Origin: Papiliotrema nemorosa
Taxonomy: Eukaryota > Basidiomycota > Tremellomycetes > Tremellales > Rhynchogastremaceae
DNA length: 64,000 nt
Assembly: GCA_032158125.1 (NCBI GenBank)
Contig: JASKOT010000017.1
Location: 186,001 to 250,000, forward strand
Direction of reading: 5' to 3'
Part shown: positions 45,416-56,613 of the stretch, in pieces
Layout of the letters: each line of letters opens with the position of its first letter
Position numbering within the stretch: position 1 is the stretch's first letter
Notes under the pieces: model-generated
What the model was told of the DNA's origin: nothing
The model's database searches: none
The model's input: the letters and a program-made list of their open reading frames with translations, nothing else
Made by a program: the position numbers and the translations under genes

Positions 45416-46609
45416 ATGATTGATCCAGTCGAACAAGAAATCAGCTCAACCATCGAGCAGCTCATGGACAAGTTGGGACCCATCATCGTCCACAAGACCA
45501 TCTCTCCAGGTCGTACTTTCCTTCTCAAGGCTTCCTTCCAGATGTGGGAGGCACCCAATTCACCGCAGAGCGCCGTCAAGGTCAACTGGGAGGAAGAGCA
45601 GGCGGAAGAGGCGGAGGATCCCCAGCCATGGTGGGTGATCAGACTTTATGAAAGGCACGAGGAGAAGGGGTTTTCCGTCCGAGAAGCCAGAGCTGCCTTG
45701 AGTGATGTAGGTTCACTTTACTGGTAGGGAGTGTGGCTCATGTAGCTGTTTGAGAGAGCGGACCTTGAAGGGATCGTCGCTGCTTCTATGATCCAATATT
45801 CAGATCCGACCATACTCAGACCCCGAGTTCAGCTCACACATTCTTGGGATACCCAGCCTACCGGTGTGAGTATCTTCTTCAGACGATGACTATGACCTGA
45901 TACTCAGATGGAGGTAGAGTATCGCGGCAGTGTCTTGGATATTTGCATCCACGAAGATGTCAAGGGGATCATGGGATTTGATCCCATTCATTACGACAAT
46001 GGCGAACAGCTTGCTTGGGAGTTCTTGGACATATCTCTTGAGGTGAGCGGAAAGGTATTCTTTCAGAGCGATTATGCTGAGTATAGCTCTTGGCGGAGTT
46101 GATGAAGGAACAACAGAAGAGAGAGGAGCAAGAAACCCTCCGAACCGGGAAGATATCTCCTGTCAGACCCAAGAGTCAGTGCCACTTTTCAGTCATCCTC
46201 AAGTCCTCTGACTAGACTGACAACAGGCAAATTTGCCGTTCTCGATGATAAACTCTGTCAGGCCGAGGTGAGACATACTTTTCGCCTCATCTCCAGAACA
46301 AACCTGCTCTGACCTTCTCGCAGCACAAGCTCGAGGTGGCTCATCGTCGACTCAAGGCCAAACTCAAACGAGACGCCAAAGTGGCCAAAGATCTCAAGAC
46401 TCTCCTCCAACAGCCAGTTCAACCGAGTGATTCACCATCCTTCGGTGTTTGAGGGAAGAGTGGCTGATTGTTCAGCCTCGGTTGAAGCAGCTCATCCGAT
46501 CGAACCCGCCAAAAGTGGCGCCGCCAATCTGGCCGTGGACTCTGAAGTGGCCGGCGCAGAGGCAATCGAAGTTGCAGCTATCACTCAGGTCAGCCCAGCA
46601 GAAGCTTAG
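45416..46609 (+). CDS. Protein of unknown function with C-terminal helical region
   Basis: Seven exons (45416-45706, 45746-45865, 45908-46042, 46087-46174, 46227-46267, 46324-46426, 46476-46609) join in frame to 303 residues. The start ATG gives MIDPVEQEISSTIEQLMDKL. The first half looks globular, with WWVIRLYERHEEKGFSVREA, ALSDLFERADLEGIVAASMI and a patterned strand region MEVEYRGSVLDICIHEDVKG. From about residue 175 it turns helical and charged (ELLAELMKEQQKREEQ, AEHKLEVAHRRLKAKLKRDA), consistent with a coiled coil. The tail is Ala/Glu-rich. The last intron (46427-46475) is inferred; without it the protein would stop at about 46452. No family is recognised. Confidence 0.65.
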
Positions 46610-46880
46610 ATGCCTTGCTGGAGACTTTAATGGTATATACCCCTAATTTGGAGAGGCAGATGTAGCTCGGAATGGCGGTTGACGCTCGATTCACAGCGCA
46701 CGCATCGTATATAGGCCAGTCGTCGTTCATGGAAATCGCTCAGAGTCCTTGTAGTATAGTTACTCCGGTTGGAAACCCTTTACACGTTGTAGAAACGAGA
46801 TCCGAATCGCATATGCATATACCATACAAGTTGTCTCTACACTTACAACTGAGCAGGGAGCTTCGACGATGTGGACACAC

Positions 46881-48225
46881 CTAGCCCGTTCTCGCTGGCA
46901 TCGCCTTGATCCGTTCGAAACTCTCCTTCAGCTTGCCGCCGAACAGCTCCTTGGATGTGATGGCAAGGACATCCATATCAACCTTTCCGCCCTCCAAGAC
47001 CGGTCTGATCTCCTGTCCTGTAAGCTGGGCAAGACTAGGGTGCAAGCTGAAACTGACCACTTCATCGTCAGGCTGGACAAAGAGCGTCATCGAGTATCTC
47101 CCTTCCAGCTCCTGCCCTGCTTTAGGTGGTGGAAAGACGACTCGATGTAGGGTGGCCTTGTACGCTCCACCAGACCACAATTCCATGGCTAGACCGACAT
47201 TTACCAAGAATCCTCCAGGAGGCGGGATGGGGGCATTGTACCATCCCCATTCACCTTCGACCTCGTATTCCGACGTATTGATCTTGTCGACTGGTTCAAT
47301 GTCCGGCACGTAGGATGTGGGGAGGAAGACTTGAAGACCTGGTTGTCCTTGAGGTAGCTGAAAGACTGATTGTCAGACTCGACTTGACATTTTCCAGGTA
47401 GACTTACGCAACGTCAACGTGCCCCAATCCTTGTGCTCTAAACCGTCAGCCCACACCCCCATCATAAAAATAGCAGCTCACCTCCAGAACGTATATCACT
47501 CTTGATCGTTTCATCTTGCATGTTCACGGGTATGGGTGGATAATGGATCATCGAAGTGGCAGTGTTCAACCCAAACGAATGAGCAGCACGAAAGTGTTCC
47601 GCGGGCATATTGAGAGCTAGGGCAAAGAGCTCTAGAAGGGATTGACTCGTCTCGTGACATTGGCGATAGAACGTTTCGAGGTGGACTTTGGCGTCCGAGT
47701 CCGGGAGGAAAGGTGGGGGCAGGGACTGTGCTTTGTGTGCTGTTTGACGGCCGTACAGGAAAGCTCTGGGGGTCAGACGAGATGATCACAACAAGGAAGG
47801 AAACCAGGGCAGAAGACCGATGAACAAAGGTTGGGGTTCTGAAGTAGAGAGAAGGGGAAGAGGATGAAGCTGACTCTTTGTTATCGCGCTTGTATATGCC
47901 CAGCGCTTGTTCGTGCGGTTTGTAGTAGCCTGATCCTATAGCATCCGCAGGGAAAGACTCTTTGACGTCCTGAGGCTGCTTAAATAGCTCTCGAGCCTGA
48001 GCATCAGTGAGATCTGAATCATGCCTGATGCTGTGATAGGTGCATGTGTCGATCAGAGGATATGGTGGTACGGACCAGATCAAACATCCGTTGAATGGAT
48101 TCCGGGTCCAGACCCGAATTGACCACTTCGAAAAAGCCCAAAGTCCCCAAGGCATCTTTGATGACAGATGCTTGAAGTTTCCGGGGGTCTGCCTTCAGGT
48201 CGATCCTGGGAAGCTTGAGTGACAT
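46881..48225 (-). CDS. 2-oxoglutarate/Fe(II)-dependent oxygenase, isopenicillin N synthase-like
   Basis: Member of the plant/fungal 2OG-Fe(II) dioxygenase superfamily with the non-haem dioxygenase N-domain. Exons 48225-48076, 47996-47875, 47765-47482, 47437-47408 and 47365-46881 give 356 residues. N-domain: LPRIDLKADPRKLQASVIKD, GTLGFFEVVNSGLDPESIQR and ELFKQPQDVKESFP. Iron ligands are visible as His and Asp in EHKDWGTLTLLFQ and the distal His in YKATLHRVVFPPP; the 2OG-binding Arg-x-Ser is in GRYSMTLFVQPDDE. FLVNVGLAMELWSGG matches the conserved pre-His strand. Exon 4 is only 30 nt yet carries the HxD motif. An ATG at 48285 would add 20 residues. Substrate unknown; fungi use this family for small-molecule, nucleoside and secondary-metabolite oxidation. 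It is divergent from, and 183 bp from, the membrane-protein gene. Confidence 0.92.
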
Positions 48226-48408
48226 GTCCAGAGCTGTTGAAAGATGGAAGGAGAGGTGATAGATAAGATGGGATGAGGTGGACAAGCCAAGTGGAGGTTT
48301 ACACCAACACTTCGACCATTCAACTTGTTCTACCTCTACCTCTCTTCACCGGTGACTGGGCATCCTCGCTCATCGATACAACACCCAAGGGAGTCGGACG
48401 TGGACAAG

Positions 48409-49510
48409 ATGGGTCTTCTCGATACCCTTGCAGCTTACAAATCCCCCTTGACCCTCCTGCTCGTCCTCTGCGGTCCGAGTCTCTTACCTCGTCTGGTCAG
48501 ACTGGGCTTCAGGCTGAGGTATCAGTACAACCACCCTCAACCTTCCCGTGCCCGACCCTCCCGTGATCCATTCACCCTACCCACCATCTTCATCCTCTCC
48601 TTGAACGCTTTCTACGCCATGCTCAAGATCCTCTTCCCTTCCTACGACCTCTTCTCATACCCCTCCTTGCCCCTATTCACCTCCAACCTCATCCTTCGTA
48701 ACCGACTCCTCGGTCCTGATGCAAATACGGCAGACCCCGGTCTACCTCTCGAACAGCTTCTCCTAGGCAGATTACAGAATCTGGATACACGATTGGATTA
48801 TATGCGATTCGGACATCAACCATTATCACAATGCGTGTGGTGTGACCGGACCCCCGATTACCTTCTCTACGCTCTACCTCTCATTCTTGCTCCATACGTC
48901 TACGCGGGGGTGTTGCTCGGTGTGCTAGGTCTGGAGAGCGTAGGAGGGAGGTTGCAAGGGAGGCAGACAGATGAGTGGAGGTGGATCTTTGGGTTGGGAT
49001 TGGGTGGTCTTGCGGTCGGCGAGATCGGACTGAGGTATCTATGGGATCTCCGACCGATCAACGGAGATGTCGTCCATGTGAGTCTCCATGTGCAATGCGG
49101 AAATTTCACTTCTATGAGCGTTGAAGAAACTGATGGTATGGTAGTTGTCGACAACATTGGACCTCATCAGATATATCGTCTTAGGCCTCTACCCAATCAT
49201 CTACACTTTTATCCCCCTTTCTACCTCCAAGCCCAACATGGCCGAACTCGTGCCTACCCTCCTCAATGTTCAAAACACCCTCCGCCTCACGAATCTAACT
49301 AAACAAGCTATAAAGCGGGATCCAAGGACAAGACGCACTTGGACTTCGTCTGCAGAAGAGGAGACTAGATCGGAGGCACGGGTCAGGGCGGATCCTGCTG
49401 TTGTGGAAGCGATAAAGAATGCGGATTTGGATTTGGACGTTATAAGGCAAAGCGCGAGGAGATGGGTACAAGAAGGTTGGGCGACTTTCGTCAAGGTGGA
49501 GCAGGCGTAG
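48409..49510 (+). CDS. Conserved fungal integral membrane protein, function unknown
   Basis: Exons 48409-49077 and 49145-49510 give 344 residues. Start chosen at the ATG giving MGLLDTLAAYKSPLTLLLVL; the frame is open further upstream but without an ATG. Hydrophobic segments occur near residues 10-30, 55-75 (FTLPTIFILSLNAFYAMLKI), 145-170 (LLYALPLILAPYVYAGVLLG), 185-205 and 230-250 (LIRYIVLGLYPIIYTFIPLS). Between the second and third lies LDTRLDYMRFGHQPLSQCVW followed by C, a conserved-looking R-x-x-Y-x-R-F-G and a Cys-x-x-Cys pair. The C-terminal 90 residues are soluble, basic and helical. I recognise the general pattern from fungal hypothetical proteins but not a named family. A vesicle, ER or mitochondrial membrane location would all fit. 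Confidence 0.75.
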
Positions 49511-49733
49511 ATGGCGCTGTTGCGCCTTGCCTTGCTACAGTCGCACGGTCAAAGTTGTATGAATACTGCTCTTCATGTCATAAAACATTCATTACATTGT
49601 CCTGATTCTTGCAGTTGTGTCTTACGTGTCGGTTCACATCTACATCGTGCGACATGGCATGTCGGCACACTCTAACTTATTCGTTCGTGAAATTGTCCTT
49701 GATCCAACATCGTAGCTTTGGATAGACTCCAGC

Positions 49734-52700
49734 CTAGATCCTCAACAAACCCTTTCCGGTGAAACCCATCTTCTCCACCGGCTTCTCTCTTGCCTCTTTC
49801 AAATCGACCAGCGGCGCCGGCCCATCTTTCTTGGCTGTTGGACGACGCTGAATCTGCGCACCGAGAAGCAATTGCGGCTGAGCCTGGGCAATAGCGTGGC
49901 TCTGTATGATCAGCCAAATGCGAGCGCTGTCTAGGATTGAAACGGACTTTGGCGTCATACACCGCAGCAACAAGTTTCCAGGCGATACTCTCCTCGGCGC
50001 AGAAAACGTGCATGAGGTCTCTTGGATTCTCAAACGAGCTCGCAGTTTCCACTGAGTCGTCAGCCCAATCTCCCTCTTTGTCGTAGACTCCGAATGCTCA
50101 CCTCGCTTCATCACAAATACGAACGGTTTAGGGGAGTCAAAGTTTCTGGTCGTGGTGTATACGTCATGTAGCAAAGTGTTGATCTGGACCTCTTCCTTGT
50201 TCTAACCTGATCAGCCGTCATCCTACATTGTATTTGCGACACTGACCTTGTCGTTTTTGGACAAGAACACTTGTCCACCTCGAGTCTCCAAGAATCGCTT
50301 GGACCATTTACCCTTCTTCGACTCGTACTGCACGTACGCGCCCAAGAACGGCGCATTGGTCGGGATACCCTAGACTCTCAGCTCGACTCGACATTGCGCA
50401 AGGAAAATGACGGCTCACCCTTGTCCAAGTCGACGGAGCATTGTTCGACTGCTTGAAGACGAAACAGTTGAATCGATTGACCGGATCCCAACCTCTCACG
50501 ATGTTTTGCAAACACTCGTACTCTCTCACCGGTCGTTCTGCCCATTAGCCACGTTCCACTGCCTGCACTTTGCACTCACCGAAACCCATCTCGGCAAAGA
50601 CTTCCGTAACGACCCAGTTTAAACCTAACGCCAGCTCCGGCAACTCTCCACGACTGTGTGATCCCGCCAGTGCATCCCTTGCCGTTGTCTCGGGATAAAG
50701 ATCCAACACTATCCTCGTTCCATTTAGCCCGCCAACAAAGACGTTGGCTCGAACGGCTTGTTGTATGCGTTGGGGCAGAGGCTCCGTTGTCGATCTCGCG
50801 TGAGGCTTCTCTTCCGGCTTGACAGTACTAGCAGCGTTAGATATGGCTCGGGACCGCGTCCGAGATCCTGAAGAGTGGGATGTAGCGGCCGTATTGCTCC
50901 GTGTCACATTGGGGACGGGGGGTATCTGACTCGAGGAAGGCTGCGGGTATTGCTGCGATGACGAGGAAGACGAAGCCCTCGTCGATCCAGCCGATCGTCC
51001 AGCAGAGAGCATATGTGAAGGCGGGGGCGGCATATCAGGTCGACGTGATGATCCTTGTCGATCAGGGAAAGCTGCCGTGTGAGATACCACGGGTGACGTG
51101 CGGAAGCGGGTTTCGACAGGACTTGGGATTGGAGGCAAGGTAGGCCTTCCATCACGCTTGACAGTTTGACTTCGGTTCATCGAGCTAGAGCCGACTGGCA
51201 GATCACTGGTTGTAGGAACCGTGAAGCTTCTCATGGGCCGTAGACTGCCCACGGTCGGTGCTGTGCTCTGCGCCATCCGTCGACCTGTAGCAGCAAGTTG
51301 GGCGACTTGCCAGTTGTACAATCTCTCTTGCTTGTTGAGCATGACAGATTCTAACCTCCGAGTGAGCACATCAGCAGGTATACCACCTTCCCCATCCCAA
51401 GCCACCTCTCCACCGGGATTACGACCTTTAGCCCTGACTTTGGCGGCTTTCCGGGTCGCTCGACGCTTTGCAGCTTCTTGTTGTTGTACTACCGCTGCGT
51501 CGGGATGGAGCTGAGAGAGTGGTCGATCGTCTTCTTCCTCACTTGACGAACCGGAAGATTGACCTGATACTCCGTGAAACCATGCTCCGTCGCTGTGTTT
51601 GCGTCTTTCATCGCGACTTGGCGGACCCGAAGTCGCGTTTGATCCACCTCCGCCTCGCGATGTCCGGCGGAGCCCATTTTGGTCAGTCAGACGAGTTGCA
51701 GGAGGCTGGCTTGAGCTAGATGCTGTAGGCTGCACAGTGTGGGATGTCCTGTTGGAGGTGGAATAATGCGATGTCGAGCAGGTCGATCCCCCGACGGCAA
51801 TGTTACTCGTGAAAGACGTCTCTGCGTTTAGGTATCCCCCTTCCAGATCAACGTCAGGCGTCCATGATGATGTAGGCTCAACATCCGACATATGAGGTAC
51901 CCCAAAATCGAGCTCTTTTAGAGGTGATATAGGGATATCGTCGATCAACGGGAAAGCCGAGATGGCAGCTTCCCAACTGTCCGCTGAAAATGTCGCAGAG
52001 GGAGATTCAGATATCGTCCTCTCTGGAGGGATATTCTCCACATCCACCTTTTCAAACGGTTCGAGCTTTTCGGGTGGGACCACTGACGGCTTCTCTGCAG
52101 GAGTCTCCTTGTCGGCGGGTGTCGGCCAGATGCCCAGTTGTTCATACAGGTCAAAGAAACTTGAACTGGTCGGTGGGGCTTTCAGGGACATGCTAGTGGA
52201 CCGTGAGCGTGGCAAGAGTACCGCACCGGATCCACTTCGCTTGATAGGTGTCGACCCGACAGGCGAGAGCGAAGTCGAGGAAGGCAGGGCAGGTAATGGG
52301 GATGAAGGTGCTTTGGACGAAATATCGATGCTCAATGTAGAAGGGGTGCTAGGCGAGCTTGCCGATTTGAAAGGTAACGCAGAGAGAGCAGGGACGTATG
52401 GTGGATTTGGGGGAAGAAGGGGTGGAGACTCCGTCGGGATCCTGCTCAATATCGGGCGGGCTAGAACTGGGGTTTTGATGGGCTCTTCACTGACGGATCG
52501 TCGATTCCTGGGTAGTATCACGGAGGCGACTCGTTTGGGCAATTTGCCAGCCGGAGGCTCGATCGGGGAGAACTCGGTCTTGATCGGGGGAGCGCTCGCA
52601 GGGATGACCAGATCCTTCTCGCGTATGTTGGCGAGAGATTTCGCCTTTGTCAGTTTAGGTTTTGGCGCCAAAAACTGTTTGAGATCTCTCAGACTTGGCG

Positions 52701-53860
52701 AATTCCTGCTTAGACGCGGTTTGGTCGAGACTAAAGGACTGCTGGGAATCGACGAAGGGAGGTTGTTGGAAGGTGAACTGAGAGATGAGGCGAAAGGATC
52801 GGCAGGAAGGGAAGGATGAGATGAAAGGCGGAAAGGCTCCCCAAGGACTGGAGGAGGCGAAAGGGGGCTATCGTAGATGCTCCACACGGTATCTCGTTTT
52901 GGCAATGTCGCAGCGGGAGGCGTAGACGAGGAGAATGGTTTGCCTAATTTATTTTGAGGGCGGGGAAGGTTGGGTACAGGAGGTTGGTTAGGGTCGATCG
53001 ATGAGAATGCTTCGCGCAATGCCATGGACGATTTTGATTTAAAGATCTTTTGCATTCCCCTGCGCCAGGACGATTTGGCCGATTTATCGTTAGCCGAGTT
53101 GGGTGTGAACGCTGGGGAAAAGTCGGTACCAACGGTCGAGCTGTTCAGATGCGATACAGGAGATAGCGTCGAAGCGGTAGATAGACCTGGTGTATTTGTG
53201 AGGTATGACGCGGGAGTAGGGGGTAATGGTGGAGGTTCAGACTAGAGGTTCAGCAACGCATAACGCCCTCAAAGGACGTCTACTGACAGGCGAGACATTG
53301 ACACTGAGTTCTCCTCCCCTGCCTTTACCCCTCAACAAGCTCTTGCTCTTCTTCTTCTCGAGAGTCTTCTGCGGTGGGACGACCGGCACGCTGGGTTGCA
53401 CAAACTCGTCCACCGCGACAGGCGAACGATCCAAGGGCGAACTCATCCCCGCTGGCTTTTTGTTCCAAGACCACATCGACCTGTCCTCTTTGACAATAGC
53501 ACTGCCCACAGTTCCACTTCTGCTCCTAGCCTTCACGCTTGTCCTGTTTGACCGGCTAGCCTCTCCCTTGGCGTTTTTCGTACTAGAATGACCAAAAGTC
53601 GATCCGGATCCACGACGAAGTGTAGTCGCCTCGGAAGACAGCTCGTCGTCGTCCCACAAGCCGTCTTGAGCGTAGATCCCGACTGTAGGAGTTCCCCTGT
53701 CTTGTTCCGCAGAGTACCGATAGATGATATCGTCAATGCTCTGAGTGAGCTGTTGATCCGAGGCCCATGGGAAGTTGGATGTCGTTGTGGGCGAGAAGGA
53801 AGTAGGAGAGAAGGGCGAATCGGAGGAATAAGTGGGGGTACAGGTGAGGCGGGCAGACAT
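49734..53860 (-). CDS. Large RA-PH domain adaptor protein (MRL-like architecture)
   Basis: Exons 53860-53288, 53241-50580, 50537-50419, 50369-50247, 50195-50102, 50051-49948 and 49901-49734 give 1280 residues. The first ~930 residues are disordered and rich in Ser/Pro, with many short proline motifs (PPPLPPTP, PPVPNLPRP, PPLLPPNPP) that could bind SH3 or EVH1-type domains. A Ras-association domain follows (QAVRANVFVGGLNGTRIVLD; ALGLNWVVTEVFAEMG; RPVREYECLQNIV), directly joined to a PH domain (LGAYVQYESKKGKWSKRFLE; GGQVFLSKNDK; FVFVMKR; VFCAEESIAWKLVAAVYDAK). The adjacent RA-PH pair is the hallmark of MRL proteins (Mig10/RIAM/lamellipodin) that couple small GTPases to actin in animals; fungal proteins of this layout are linked to polarity. 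The role here is inferred from architecture. Confidence 0.85.
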
Positions 53861-54329
53861 TTTCGTTCAAGTGTATACAGGCGAGCTCGGCCAAGAGGGT
53901 ACGAAAAGTCGAGGATGGTTTCAGCCGAAGCGTGGAGACCGTACGACTTGGTCGAGATTCGAATTCCTGGGAGAATCAAACTCTTTTCCGTGTGTTTGAA
54001 AGCAGGATATCGTCGTTTTTGACAGCCATGCAGAGAGTAATAATGTAAGGGGTGGGTCAAGTCTTAGCAGTGTTCATATGGGATGGGGTCGCTGTTGTTT
54101 GATCTCTGGGCGTACTGAGAAATGCCGTCAATGGGGTGCCACGTGGCTTTTTTTACATCATACACATACACCCCTGGAACCAAACAAACAAAAAACATCG
54201 CAAAAACGCCAAAAGTATGTTGCAACCCCATTTCGCTTTGACATGTCACAACATATATGCATGCACAGCGCAGAAAGATCTCGCTGGATGGAACCAGAAT
54301 TGAAGATCGACAGTTCTCGGCTCAGGCAC
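53861..54329. other. Promoter of the RA-PH gene and 3' flank of RSA4
   Basis: About 470 bases. Contains the E-box palindrome GCCACGTGGC at 54138-54147 followed by a T-run, and an A/C-rich stretch at about 54155-54205. No gene is supported here, although a 61-codon minus-strand frame exists. Confidence 0.5.
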
Positions 54330-56268
54330 CTAGTTTCGCCATCTACGATCGATCAGCTCGGTCAAGAGCCTGGTACTCACATTTTCACAGTCTTGTCCCG
54401 GCCCCCGCTTACCACCTTGTCCGCCACAAAGTCTACACAGTATACCTCGTCGGTGTGACCGGGGAGATCGATCCGGATCTTATACTTTTTCAAGTCCCAC
54501 AACTGTTGCTTAGCACCAACATGTGACATGATGGATACTCACTTTCAAGGTGGAGTCTTTGCTTGCGCTGACAAGCATCCTTGAGTCGGCAGACCATGCT
54601 ACGCGGTAAACCGCGGCGACGTGACCTCTCAAGCTCGCAATGAACCTGTGGGTCAACTTGGGGACCCTGTTGAGTGGTACTCACTTTCCGGTCTTTCCTT
54701 CCCATATCTTGACAGCATTGTCAAATCCGGCACTAGCGACAAGTCGCCCGTCAGGGGAGAATGCGACGTGGTTGACCTGCTTCTGGTGTCCGGTAAGACG
54801 GGCGACCGGCTTTTTCGGTGTGGCAGTGGATGAGAACGACGTAGACGCTTGATCAGGCCATAAGAACAGGGTGTGGTCGTCTGAGCCGGTGATGAGAGCT
54901 TCTGGGTGGGTCGCAACTACATTTCTGTATCGAGCGAGAGCGAGAGATTTGGCTGATCAAGGTCAGACGCAGTATGACCTGAGGAGAAAGCAGCTCACCC
55001 TCCTTGTCGTCCTTCGGCACTTTGCTCGTATGATTATAAGGTCCCGTTCGCAATACGAAATCGGTACTCAAAGCCATGGTGTTGACCCAGTGAGCATGTT
55101 CCGACAGCGTTCGTATCAGTTTACCCTACACGTCAGTCTGGCAAGGCGTCCAAGGCAAAACTCACGTCGACACCACTCCAAACTTTCACTGTCCTATCAC
55201 TGCTTCCGGTGTATATAACATTTTCTCCTCCCCATCTGACCACATTCACGCTAGCCGCATGTCCAGTCAAGACGAATTCCAGCTTCCTGGTAGATGTGTT
55301 CCATATCCTGACTGTCCCGTCTTTTGAAGCGGAAGCAAGTCGAGGGCTTTGTGACTTTTCGGAAACAAGGTGGAGAGGCTCGAAAGCTAGCGAAGTGATC
55401 CATTTCGTGTGACCGAGAAGTTGCTGGCCATGCTGTTGGCCGGTCTTCGGATCCCATAGTCGCACCTGATATCAGTCTTGGTAGTGACAATCCGCGCACT
55501 TGTCCGTCATGTCCTCCTGTGGCTAGAATCTTCTCCCTAGCATCCCATTCGGCGCATAAAACCCATCCCTTGTGGCCTGATAACGTCCACTGATGATCAG
55601 TGGGGCAAATCTACACCTCTTACCTTTGGTGTTTCCGTCTCCATATCCCATATCCTGCACGTCGCGTCGCCCGAGCCGGTGGCAGCGTACCTTCCGGTCG
55701 GAGAGTGTGCGCAACACAAGATCGGGGATGCGTGACCTGTCCGTCAGTCCGATCAAAAAGGGTTGCTCACCGCTCAGAGTAGCACTGCATCGTCCGACAC
55801 TTCGGACTCGGAAGACCGCCTGAGGTTCACACCATAGCTCGAAGACGTCTTCGGGGGAGAAAGTAGGAGCTGTCGATGTAGATGCTGGAGGAGCGAGTGC
55901 GTCTGTCAAAATGGACGAGTTGATCTGGACCCTGGCCGACTGAGATGCGGCTGACTCTGTTGACGTCTTCGGTATGAGATGGAACGAGTAGGGTAAAGGA
56001 TCTTCGCTCTGTACGATCAGCTGCCAGGACTAGCAGATTAAGAGTAGTTTACCTCTCCCTTGAGCTTGTTGACCAGCATCTGCAGTGCATCACGAGCTGT
56101 GTCCGCTGGGAGATTGATAGCTGGACCCAAGTTGGCACCATCCTCTGCATTCTTGAACTGGACGACGATGGAAGGCACCGGAGCAGCGGGAGCTGGAGCA
56201 GGATCTGGGTTGATAGATTTTGAGTAAGCCGATCTTTGGCGTTTAGGAGGTGGGAGCAAGGTCGCCAT
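54330..56268 (-). CDS. RSA4: Notchless/RSA4, WD40 60S ribosome assembly factor
   Basis: WD40 protein on the pre-60S particle whose N-terminal NLE domain is bound by the MIDAS domain of the AAA+ ATPase Rea1/Midasin for particle remodelling. Exons 56268-56053, 56008-55771, 55736-55624, 55589-55500, 55465-55166, 55125-54999, 54952-54685, 54645-54543, 54502-54381 and 54342-54330 give 529 residues. NLE (ubiquitin-like) domain at about residues 30-125: SIVVQFKNAEDGANLGPAIN, NSSILTDALAPPAS, EDVFELWCEPQAVFRVRSV. Then WD repeats: HASPILCCAHSPTGRYAATG, SGHKGWVLCAEWD, GHTKWITSLAFEP, GHAASVNVVRWGG, HTLFLWPD, RLTGHQKQVNHVAFSPDGRL and GHTDEVYCVDFVAD. It ends VKIWRN, the family's usual KIW-x-N. The final exon is only 13 nt. 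Confidence 0.96.
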
Positions 56269-56613
56269 GATGAGTAGATGGGAGTAGTCAGGTATAGGGG
56301 TCACCTCGAGTACCTCTAGAGTGGTGGTTGAAATTCCTGGGCGGAGAGGTGGAGGCCCAATGACGGGATAAATGTGTCACAAATAAATAAATCAACAAAA
56401 AAGAAAAGAAAATACGCGCCCCCCGGTAGCCGAGGGTTAGTCACGATAGGTAAGGGTCGGCCATCTCCGCCGTGTGTGAAGTGTGATCTCGAGTCGCCAC
56501 CCGAGGAAGGCCGATGGTGAATCGCGTATTCAGCGGCCGTGTGGAAATTATATGGTAGCATCGACTACATCTCCTTTACTTGACCCTTTCATTCATCGTT
56601 CAAGTGACACAAG
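56269..56613. other. Divergent promoter between RSA4 and NFS1
   Basis: About 345 bases between divergent starts. A long A-rich tract at about 56388-56415 may act as a nucleosome-depleted element; this is inference. No specific binding site is recognised. Confidence 0.5.

Noticed and set aside
51962..52819. 285-codon plus-strand frame with Gly/Glu-rich sequence
   Set aside because: It lies wholly antisense to the large Ser/Pro-rich exon of the RA-PH gene, whose reading frame is far longer and joins to recognised domains.
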